A stretch of 5,321 nucleotides of DNA from the NCBI GenBank assembly GCA_023430625.1, contig JAEZAA010000022.1, forward strand, positions 1 through 5,321, read 5' to 3'. Of this stretch, positions 1 to 4,829 are shown one piece after another. The notes under the pieces were generated by a model, which made no database searches, was not told the DNA's origin, and worked only from the letters and a program-made list of their open reading frames with translations. Position 1 is the first letter of the stretch. Every line of letters begins with the position of its first letter. The translations under genes and the position numbers were made by a program. This DNA is from Pseudomonadota bacterium. Its GTDB lineage: Bacteria; Pseudomonadota; Gammaproteobacteria; Pseudomonadales; Oleiphilaceae.

Positions 1-933
1 CACCAGATGCAGGGTGTGGTTGGTGGAGCCGCCGCTCGCCAGCACCGCGACCATGGCATTGACCATGCTGCGCTCGTCCACCACTTTGCCGATGGGGGCG
101 TAGCCGGGTTTGTTCTGAGCGATTTCGGTGGCGCGCCGGGCGGCTTCCCGGGTCAGGGCGTCACGCAACGGCGTGTAGGGCTGCACAAAGGCCGAGTTGG
201 GCACGTGCAGGCCCATGGCCTCCATGCACATTTGGTTGGTATTGGCGGTGCCGTAGAAGGTGCAGGTGCCGGGGCTGTGATAGACCCGCATTTCCGACGC
301 CAGCAACGCCTCGCGCCCGACCTTGCCTTCCGCATAAAGCTGGCGAGTCTTGGCTTTTTCCGTGTTGGACTCGCCGGTGGGCATGGGACCGCCCGGCACC
401 AGAATGACGGGCAGATGGGGAAAACTGAGCGCGCCGATCACCAATCCCGGTACGATCTTGTCGCAGATCCCCAGGCACAGGGCCGCGTCGAAGATGTTGT
501 GGGAGAGCCCGACGGCGGTGGCCAGGGCAATCACGTCGCGGCTGAACAGGGACAACTCCATGCCCACTTCGCCCTGGGTGATGCCGTCGCACATGGCGGG
601 CACACCCGCCGCGAACTGCGCCACCGCACCCAGCTCGGCGGCGGTCTTCTCGATCAGGTCCGGCGTGTGCTTATAGGAATGGTGAGCCGACAGCATGTCG
701 TTGTAGGCGGAGATGATGCCGATGTTGACGGTCTCACTGTGCAGCAGGCGTTCCTTGGCGGCCTTGGGGCAGGCGGCCAGGCCATGGGCAATGTTGGTAC
801 AGGCCAGGTTGCCGCGCTTGGGGCCATGCTGGGCGGCCTGCTCCAGCCGGTTCAGGTAGGCCTGGCGCTCCACATGGCTGCGCTCACGGATGCGATCGGT
901 CACCCGTGCGAGGGTTTCGTTCAGTGTTGCCAT
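1..933 (-). CDS. edd: 6-phosphogluconate dehydratase (Entner-Doudoroff), N-terminal 311 residues; 3' end outside window
   Basis: Edd dehydrates 6-phospho-D-gluconate to 2-keto-3-deoxy-6-phosphogluconate, the first committed step of the Entner-Doudoroff pathway, in the cytoplasm. It belongs to the IlvD/Edd family and carries a [4Fe-4S] cluster. The translation aligns along its whole length with E. coli Edd as I recall it, with an offset of about three residues. Visible blocks are AYNDMLSAH (76-84), GVPAMCDGITQG (110-121), GLSHNIFDAAL (142-152), LGICDKIVPG (154-163), PGGPMPTGESN (180-190) and PGTCTFYGTANTNQM (221-235). C157 and C224 correspond to the two E. coli cluster ligands C154 and C221. 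The start is well fixed: AAAGG lies 7 nt upstream (941-945), an in-frame stop lies at 961-963, and no other start codon falls between. The family is about 600 residues, so roughly half is present. It is transcribed away from the small gene at 1047. No pathway partner (zwf, pgl, eda) lies inside the window. Confidence 0.96.
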   Translation of the reverse strand, partial: MATLNETLARVTDRIRERSHVERQAYLNRLEQAAQHGPKRGNLACTNIAHGLAACPKAAKERLLHSETVNIGIISAYNDMLSAHHSYKHTPDLIEKTAAELGAVAQFAAGVPAMCDGITQGEVGMELSLFSRDVIALATAVGLSHNIFDAALCLGICDKIVPGLVIGALSFPHLPVILVPGGPMPTGESNTEKAKTRQLYAEGKVGREALLASEMRVYHSPGTCTFYGTANTNQMCMEAMGLHVPNSAFVQPYTPLRDALTREAARRATEIAQNKPGYAPIGKVVDERSMVNAMVAVLASGGSTNHTLHLV

Positions 934-1046
934 GGTTAAACCTTTGGGTCGGTGGGACGTTCAGGCGTCGGCGCGACGGCGTCCCTGCTGCGGAAACTGG
1001 TTTCTCATTAATATAAGGATACGCACGATGCCAGGGGAGGTGTGCA
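934..1046. promoter_or_regulatory. Divergent intergenic region between edd and the small gene
   Basis: This 113-base gap must hold the start signals for both divergent genes. An AT-rich core (1003-1020) contains TATAAG (1012-1017) on the plus strand and TATATT (1014-1009) on the minus strand. Either could be a -10 box, but neither has a convincing -35 box at 16-18 nt. I looked for a HexR-like palindrome, a known regulator of edd in other gammaproteobacteria, and saw none. The exact promoters remain unassigned. Confidence 0.35.
1034..1040 (+). promoter_or_regulatory. Strong Shine-Dalgarno site of the small gene
   Basis: GGGGAGG lies 6 nt before the ATG at 1047. It decides between that start and an out-of-frame ATG at 1028, which has no such site. 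It is the best reason to regard the small reading frame as a real gene. Confidence 0.7.
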
Positions 1047-1292
1047 ATGAGACGCAAAAAGCAGGCGGAACGGCTCCGCAAGTTATTGGCAGAGCAAGGA
1101 TCGGCTGGCACTCAGACGCAGACGGCGAGTTCGGATCGCACAACGCAGGATGAGCGCTGCAACCGACCGCTGTCCCATGCCGATGCCGTGGCGGCCAGTC
1201 CCGAGGATCTCGCCGTAGCCGGCGAGGAAGATGCCGGTATTGGCGCCGAATTCCTGGTGCGGGAGAGCGAGGAGCGCGCCAAGAGCCACTGA
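1047..1292 (+). CDS. Small charged hypothetical protein, 81 residues
   Basis: I do not recognise this protein. The N-terminus is strongly basic and probably helical (MRRKKQAERLRKLLAEQ, 1-17). A Ser/Thr/Gln-rich, probably disordered stretch follows (about 19-35). The C-terminal half is acidic and Ala-rich (about 43-81, with EDLAV, GEEDAG and ESEERAK). There is a single cysteine (C38), no signal peptide and no membrane segment, so it is likely cytoplasmic. The start is supported by a strong SD site at 1034-1040 and an in-frame stop at 1014-1016. It stands alone, divergent from edd and 381 bases before the MEDS gene. The split charge could suit a nucleic-acid or protein adaptor, but that is only inference. 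It could also be a chance frame, since high-GC DNA gives many of these, although the SD site argues against it. Confidence 0.6.
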   Translation: MRRKKQAERLRKLLAEQGSAGTQTQTASSDRTTQDERCNRPLSHADAVAASPEDLAVAGEEDAGIGAEFLVRESEERAKSH

Positions 1293-1318
1293 GGGCCCGG
1301 TCGGAGTCAGTCCTTATA

Positions 1319-1429
1319 AGTCACTATCTCACAACCTACTGCGCAGCTCCTGGGCTGCGTTGGGCTTGCGTTCCGGTGCTCAGTCCGCCTTGCCCGGAAC
1401 CCGCTCGTAACGGTTATGAGATAGTGACT
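1319..1429. repeat. 111-nt element with 18-bp terminal inverted repeats and two internal hairpins (MITE-like or structured RNA)
   Basis: The ends are inverted repeats: AGTCACTATCTCA (1319-1331) pairs perfectly with 1417-1429, and after one mismatch (C1332/A1416) AACC (1333-1336) pairs with GGTT (1412-1415). Inside are two further hairpins: CGCAGC/GCTGCG (1342-1347 with 1354-1359, 6-nt loop) and GTTCCGG/CCGGAAC (1370-1376 with 1394-1400, 17-nt loop). The whole can therefore fold as a closed three-way junction. No protein frame explains it. Length, terminal repeats and intergenic position fit a MITE or other small palindromic repeat. I see no certain target-site duplication. TTTT follows at 1435-1438, so in the plus direction the fold could also weakly terminate the transcript of the small gene. 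Confidence 0.7.
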
Positions 1430-1442
1430 AAGCCTTTTCTAA

Positions 1443-1474
1443 ACTGTTCGAGGTTCCGAATTACCCAGAACAGT
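1443..1474. repeat. Inverted repeat with nested stem in the operon leader
   Basis: ACTGTTC (1443-1449) pairs with GAACAGT (1468-1474). After a symmetric 2x2 internal loop, GGT (1452-1454) pairs with ACC (1463-1465). No U-tract follows, so this is not an intrinsic terminator. It could be an operator or an RNA hairpin. Confidence 0.4.
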
Positions 1475-1559
1475 ATATTTGGTTACAAGCAGTTTCATTT
1501 TTTAACATTTTCTGGGCTTTCCGGTTAATGCTTGTTCAGCTATGGGTGAGCTTGTAGGG

Positions 1560-1581
1560 TAAATGACCCTTGAGTCATTTA
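1560..1581. promoter_or_regulatory. Candidate operator: perfect 8-bp dyad TAAATGAC-N6-GTCATTTA
   Basis: TAAATGAC (1560-1567) and GTCATTTA (1574-1581) are perfect inverted copies separated by six bases. The 22-bp dyad sits 92 bases upstream of the MEDS start codon. No U-tract follows, so it is more like the binding site of a dimeric regulator than a terminator. I do not recognise the motif as the consensus of a named regulator. Confidence 0.45.
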
Positions 1582-1673
1582 TTCCGGTGTTTGACGTGTT
1601 GTCGAAAATAACCATTCGAAGCGGGCAGCCCAGACGCCGGAAGTTTTTTAGCATTGCCGAGCGGGAGTAGAAG

Positions 1674-2288
1674 ATGAATCAAGAACACCGCCAGGTGCAT
1701 CTGGGCTTTACCGAGGAGCAATTCCCGGCCGCGACCCACATGTGCTACATCTTCAGCGATGAGAACGAGCGTCGCCGGATCATTTCAGCGTTTATGGCAC
1801 GAGGCGCGAACGACGGCGAAAAGATCGGCTATTTCGCCGACCGGATCAGTCCGGATGAATTATGCAGCTGCCTGCGCGAGCAGGGGGTGGACACGGATGC
1901 CCTGACGGCGTCTGGCCAATTGTTTGTCGACATGGCGGAACGGGTTTATTGTCCGGATCAATGTTTTTGTTCCCGGCGGATGCTGGAGACGTTGCGTTCC
2001 AATTATCTGCAGGCTCGCGATGCGGGATTCACGGGATTTCGTGCCAGCGGAGAAATGGACTGGGCACTGGCAGGGGAGTCGGACCGGTTGCGTGAGCTGC
2101 TGTGGTACGAATCGCAGGTCAATGATGTGGTAGATGCCCACCCTATTACGGCCATCTGCCAGTACGATGCCCGCAAGTTCGATGGCGCGGTGCTGCACCG
2201 GATTTTGGAGGTGCATCCTTATATGGTGGTTCGCGGCCAGGTCGTGCGGAATCCCTATTACATCGTTCCCTCTGAACTCTCCCTGTAG
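1674..2288 (+). CDS. MEDS (DcmR-type sensory) domain protein, stand-alone, 204 residues
   Basis: This is a single-domain member of the MEDS family (methanogen/methylotroph, DcmR sensory domain), a cytoplasmic ligand- or stress-sensing fold. It is known as the sensory part of DcmR, the dichloromethane-responsive repressor, and occurs fused to or near signalling proteins. Family-like features are HMCYIFSDENERRRII (22-37), DGEKIGYFADR (47-57), RASGEMDWAL (123-132), ICQYDARKF (161-169) and the closing HPYMVVRGQV...NPYYIVP. The protein is essentially one domain from end to end, with no DNA-binding or kinase domain and no signal peptide, so it needs a partner. The start is fixed by GGGAG at 1663-1667 (6-nt spacing) and an in-frame TAG at 1668-1670. 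The GGDEF-EAL gene begins 10 bases after its stop, which suggests one operon and a shared pathway. It has seven cysteines (24, 64, 66, 93, 97, 99, 162), including CSC and CPDQCFC. The domain assignment is strong; the ligand is unknown. Confidence 0.88.
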   Translation: MNQEHRQVHLGFTEEQFPAATHMCYIFSDENERRRIISAFMARGANDGEKIGYFADRISPDELCSCLREQGVDTDALTASGQLFVDMAERVYCPDQCFCSRRMLETLRSNYLQARDAGFTGFRASGEMDWALAGESDRLRELLWYESQVNDVVDAHPITAICQYDARKFDGAVLHRILEVHPYMVVRGQVVRNPYYIVPSELSL

Positions 2289-2298
2289 TGCATCCGGC

Positions 2299-4455
2299 AT
2301 GATGAAGATGTCCCCTTATCAAGCGGTAGAGGCGCGCGTGCTCGGTCAGCTGATGACCACGCAGACCGTGCTCGACGCCATTCCCTCGACCAGCGGATTG
2401 CTGAGCTTTCTCGCCCAGTCGATCGCCAAAGTGCCGGGCGTGAGGTCGGTGGGCCATTCCCTGCTGTCGGATGCGCAAGCTCTGTTGGGTCGAGATCTGT
2501 TGGATCAAGAGGAGCGCGCGGATTTGGTCCGACTCCAGGTCAAGACGCCGGCCCACAGCTTTGGCGAGCTCTGGCTCAGCCTGCATGACAGCCAGTTGTT
2601 CCGGCCCTATCAGCCCTACCTGGCGAACCTGATCAACATGGCGGCGGTGATGCTGGAAAACCGGCGCCTGGCCGCCGTGCGCGAGGAAAACAACCGGTTT
2701 CTGGCGCAGGCCCGGGAAGCCCTGGAACAGCGCGTGACCGAGCGGACCCGGCAGGTGCGGCAGGAGGTTGCGGTGCGCCGGGAAAGCGAAGAGCGCTACC
2801 GGTCGCTGTTCCAGCATCATCCGGATGCCATCGCGTCGCTGGATCTGCAAGGCCAGTATCTGGCGGCCAATGCGGCCATGGAGGAACTGACCGGCTATGA
2901 AGCCGCCGAGCTGGCGCGGATGGGACGTCACGGCCTGCTGATTCCGGAACGGCTGGAAGCGTCCGAGCATTTTTTCGCCCGCGCCGCCGAAGGTGAGGTC
3001 CAGAACTACACCAGCTCCCTGCGTCATAAAGACGGGCGGCTGCTGGATGTGGACGTGACCCTGGTGCCCATCGAGGTGGAGGGACAGGTGGTGGGCGTGT
3101 ATGAAATAGCCCGGGATGTGACAGTGCTGAATGCCAATGAGCGCCGCATCGAGTACCTGGCGACGCACGATGCGCTCACGGGACTGCCCAACCGCACCCT
3201 GCTGTATGACCGCCTCAATCATGCCATCGACCAGGCCGAGCGCCACGAGCACTCGATCGCGGTGCTGTTTCTGGACCTGGACCGCTTCAAGATGATCAAC
3301 GACAGCCTGGGGCACGATAAAGGCGACCTGCTGCTGCAGACCACCGCCAATCGCTTGCGCCAGGTGGCCGGCACCGGCGACACGGTGGCACGGCTGGGCG
3401 GTGACGAATTCGTGCTGGTGGTGGAGAATCCAGCCTCGGAAGAGGTTGTGCTGGACATGGCCAACCAGGTCCTGCGCGCCGTGGCCGAGCCGTTCAAGCT
3501 GGGCGGGCATGAGCTGACCATATCCACCAGCATCGGCGGCAGCCTGTATCCCCGGGATGGGGAAACGCCGGCGACGCTGTTGAAGCACGCGGATCTCGCC
3601 ATGTACAAAGCCAAGGAGGTCGGGCGGGGCTCCTTCCGCTATTACAGCGCCGATATGAACGCCAAGTTGATCGAGCGCCTGTTAACCGCCAATGGGCTGA
3701 AGCGGGCGCTGGAAAACGGCGAGCTGGTGCTCCATTACCAGCCTCGTATTTCGGTGACCGACGGTCAGACGGTTGGCCTGGAAGCGCTGGTGCGCTGGCA
3801 GCACCCGGTGCGCGGCATGATCTCGCCCCAGGCATTCATTCCGCTGGCGGAGGAAATCGGGCTGATCGGCGAACTGGGGCGCTGGGTCCTGCAGGAAGCC
3901 TGCCGCCAGAACCGCGCCTGGCAATTGATGGGGCTGCTGCCGGTGAAAGTCTCGGTCAACCTGTCAGCCCAGCAGGTTGCCTCGCCCCAGATCGTGGAGG
4001 AGGTTCGTTGCGCGCTGGAACGGTCAGGGCTGGATGCAAAATGGCTGGAGCTGGAGTTAACCGAAAGCTGTCTGATGGAGAACACCGAAGCCACGCTGGT
4101 CACGCTGCAGGAAATCCGCGCCATGGGCGTCACCCTGTCCATCGATGACTTCGGCACCGGTTACTCCTCGCTGAGCTATCTGAAGCGGTTGCCGATCGAC
4201 GTGCTCAAGATCGATCAGTCCTTTATCCGGGGGGTGATTCAGGATCCCAACGACACCGCCATCGTCATGGCGATGATTTCCATGGCGCACCGCATGGATC
4301 TGGAAATCGTGGCGGAAGGCGTGACCTCGACCGACCAGGCGGACTTTCTGGCCGCGCACCAGTGTGACGAAATGCAGGGTTATCTGTTCAGCCGGCCGTT
4401 ACCCGCGGACGAGTTGGAAGCCAGATTCGGTAAGGATCTGAAGGTCGCTGGTTGA
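2299..4455 (+). CDS. Cyclic-di-GMP signalling protein: N-terminal GAF-like region, coiled coil, PAS, GGDEF, EAL (718 residues)
   Basis: This is a soluble c-di-GMP enzyme: the GGDEF domain makes c-di-GMP from two GTP and the EAL domain cleaves it to pGpG. Residues 1-118 look like a divergent GAF-type sensor. Residues 119-166 are a charged helical linker, probably coiled coil. PAS spans about 163-280 (ERYRSLFQHHPDAI, LTGYEAAEL, RHKDGRLLDVDV). GGDEF spans about 284-450 with THDALTGLPNR (289-299), FLDLDRFKMIND (324-335; metal ligand D326, base contact N334) and intact GGDEF (367-371). The RxxD inhibitory site reads GTGD (358-361). EAL spans about 465-710 with E495 of EAL, N554, E586, D616-D617, K637, E673 and Q693, the full catalytic set. 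No membrane segment is visible. The frame stays open upstream into the MEDS gene, but homology begins near the ATGs at 2299, 2302 and 2308. I chose 2299; there is no clear SD site, so coupling to the MEDS gene is likely. Net activity (synthase, phosphodiesterase or both) cannot be decided from sequence. Confidence 0.95.
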   Translation: MMKMSPYQAVEARVLGQLMTTQTVLDAIPSTSGLLSFLAQSIAKVPGVRSVGHSLLSDAQALLGRDLLDQEERADLVRLQVKTPAHSFGELWLSLHDSQLFRPYQPYLANLINMAAVMLENRRLAAVREENNRFLAQAREALEQRVTERTRQVRQEVAVRRESEERYRSLFQHHPDAIASLDLQGQYLAANAAMEELTGYEAAELARMGRHGLLIPERLEASEHFFARAAEGEVQNYTSSLRHKDGRLLDVDVTLVPIEVEGQVVGVYEIARDVTVLNANERRIEYLATHDALTGLPNRTLLYDRLNHAIDQAERHEHSIAVLFLDLDRFKMINDSLGHDKGDLLLQTTANRLRQVAGTGDTVARLGGDEFVLVVENPASEEVVLDMANQVLRAVAEPFKLGGHELTISTSIGGSLYPRDGETPATLLKHADLAMYKAKEVGRGSFRYYSADMNAKLIERLLTANGLKRALENGELVLHYQPRISVTDGQTVGLEALVRWQHPVRGMISPQAFIPLAEEIGLIGELGRWVLQEACRQNRAWQLMGLLPVKVSVNLSAQQVASPQIVEEVRCALERSGLDAKWLELELTESCLMENTEATLVTLQEIRAMGVTLSIDDFGTGYSSLSYLKRLPIDVLKIDQSFIRGVIQDPNDTAIVMAMISMAHRMDLEIVAEGVTSTDQADFLAAHQCDEMQGYLFSRPLPADELEARFGKDLKVAG

Positions 4456-4480
4456 GGCTGTTCAGATGCGGCGGGATCAG

Positions 4481-4604
4481 CTCCCCTCTCCCGCTGTGCG
4501 GGAGAGGGGCGGGGGGGTGAGGGATTGGCAGGCGAGGAATGGAACTAGCCACGGACGCGCTTGAATTACCCCTCACCCCAGCCCTTTCCCTGAGGGAGAG
4601 GGAG
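4481..4604. repeat. Pair of inverted GC-rich hairpin repeats (REP/BIME-like), each arm matching a G-quadruplex pattern
   Basis: The left arm (4481-4523) is a perfect 12-bp hairpin (4483-4494 with 4498-4509, TGT loop) followed by a G-run and GGTGAGGG. The right arm (about 4569-4604) is the same unit inverted: CCCCTCACCCC, then a 9-bp hairpin with one T-G wobble (4582-4590 with 4594-4602, TGA loop). GGGGTGAGGG (4514-4523) is exactly complementary to 4570-4579, so the two arms can also pair with each other around a 46-nt spacer. The CTCCCTCTCCC...GGGAGAGGG type of unit is a familiar dispersed intergenic repeat in high-GC proteobacteria. It lies 25 bases after the GGDEF-EAL stop and could protect or end that mRNA, but no U-tract follows on the plus strand. 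Confidence 0.75.
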
Positions 4605-4624
4605 TAAAAACAGTAGCTTGAAAG

Positions 4625-4663
4625 TTGGGTGCGTAAGTGATGGGACTGACGGAGCGCACCCAA
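4625..4663 (-). terminator. 9-bp inverted repeat downstream of tRNA-Ser, possible terminator or processing hairpin
   Basis: TTGGGTGCG (4625-4633) and CGCACCCAA (4655-4663) are perfect inverted copies around a 21-nt loop, 12 bases past the tRNA 3' end in the minus direction. AGC (4615-4617) can extend the stem by pairing with GCT (4664-4666) across a bulge. On the minus strand a run of five T follows, but only about 11 nt beyond the stem, so this is not a canonical intrinsic terminator. Confidence 0.35.
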
Positions 4664-4675
4664 GCTCAGAAATGT

Positions 4676-4765
4676 TGGCGGAGAGGGCGGGATTTGAACC
4701 CGCGTTACGGTCGCCCGTAAACACGATTTCGAGTCGTGCGCTTTCAGCCGCTCAGCCACCTCTCC
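4676..4765 (-). tRNA. tRNA-Ser, anticodon CGA, CCA encoded
   Basis: This 90-nt class II tRNA reads the serine codon UCG. The acceptor stem GGAGAGG (4765-4759) pairs with CCTCTCC (4686-4680), followed by discriminator G (4679) and an encoded CCA (4678-4676). The D arm reads GGCTGAGCGGCTGAAAGC. The anticodon stem CACGA/TCGTG closes the 7-nt loop CTCGAAA, giving anticodon CGA. The long variable arm TTACGG-GCGA-CCGTAA is the serine hallmark, and the T arm is GCGGG-TTCAAAT-CCCGC. All stems are intact, so the gene looks functional. It is not part of a tRNA cluster here. It lies between the end of a protein gene on the same strand and the convergent GGDEF-EAL operon. Confidence 0.97.
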
Positions 4766-4776
4766 GTCGGTGCACT

Positions 4777-4804
4777 AGTCTAGTGGTAAATTTTCCCGAC
4801 ACAA
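4777..4804 (-). promoter_or_regulatory. Candidate sigma-70 promoter of tRNA-Ser
   Basis: On the minus strand TTGTGT (4804-4799) and TAGACT (4782-4777) are separated by 16 nt. The -10 box ends 11 nt before the mature tRNA 5' end, leaving room for a short leader. The stretch between the -10 box and the tRNA (AGTGCACCGAC) is fairly GC-rich, a known feature of stringently controlled stable-RNA promoters. The matches to consensus are only moderate. Confidence 0.45.
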
Positions 4805-4827
4805 GATGCGCGCCGGGATTTTTTACC
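4785..4827. repeat. Imperfect inverted repeat spanning the tRNA-Ser promoter
   Basis: GGTAAA (4785-4790) pairs with TTTACC (4822-4827). After a symmetric 3x3 T/T internal loop, TCCCG (4794-4798) pairs with CGGGA (4814-4818). The 15-nt loop contains the candidate -35 box. Its right end stops three bases short of the stop codon of the next gene. It might be the terminator stem of that gene or a regulatory dyad; a U-tract suited to the minus strand is lacking. Confidence 0.4.
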
Positions 4828-4829
4828 AA

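Larger units (their letters stand above)
1430..1673 (+). promoter_or_regulatory. AT-richer leader of the MEDS/GGDEF-EAL operon
   Basis: These 244 bases contain no credible gene and are clearly richer in A+T than the flanking coding DNA, as expected for the operon's promoter region. Candidate promoter boxes are weak: TTGGTT (1479-1484) with TAACAT (1503-1508, 18-nt spacer), and TTGTTC (1532-1537) with TAGGGT (1555-1560, 17-nt spacer). TTGACG (1591-1596) resembles a -35 box but has no good -10 box. I found no sigma-54 GG-N10-GC site. Two dyads in it are listed separately. Confidence 0.45.

Noticed and set aside
161..592. Minus-strand frame of 143 residues inside edd
   Set aside because: It is out of phase with the real Edd frame (ATG at 933) and encodes an Arg/His-rich product with no family resemblance.
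7..939. Plus-strand open frame of 310 residues
   Set aside because: It is antisense to edd. The opposite strand encodes an unmistakable Edd with its cluster cysteines, and the Gly/His/Ala-rich product looks like a GC-driven shadow.
934..1046. HexR operator at edd
   Set aside because: HexR controls edd in several gammaproteobacteria, but no TTGT-N7/8-ACAA or TGTAAT-ATTACA type palindrome is visible here.
1500..1540. Sigma-54 promoter upstream of the MEDS gene
   Set aside because: GG and GC pairs occur near 1514-1531, but at a spacing of about 14 instead of the required 10 bases.
2134..2298. Earlier start for the GGDEF-EAL gene at 2134
   Set aside because: It would overlap the conserved C-terminal part of the MEDS gene by 155 bases and add a low-complexity, out-of-family segment with no SD site.
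2146..3588. Long minus-strand open frame of 480 residues
   Set aside because: It is antisense to the end of the MEDS gene and to the PAS-GGDEF region, with a His/Gln/Arg-rich composition. Its length follows from the codon bias of the real gene, and no start signal or family is visible.
4481..4604. CRISPR array
   Set aside because: There are only two repeat units, in inverted rather than direct orientation, without regular spacers or cas genes.
4456..4675. Integration site of a mobile island at the tRNA 3' end
   Set aside because: No integrase, no duplicated tRNA 3' segment and no foreign cargo are present between the tRNA and the GGDEF-EAL gene.
4388..4759. Minus-strand frame beginning MAERLKAHDSKSC
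   Set aside because: It is the tRNA-Ser sequence read as protein plus the GC-rich repeat. The RNA gene explains it fully.
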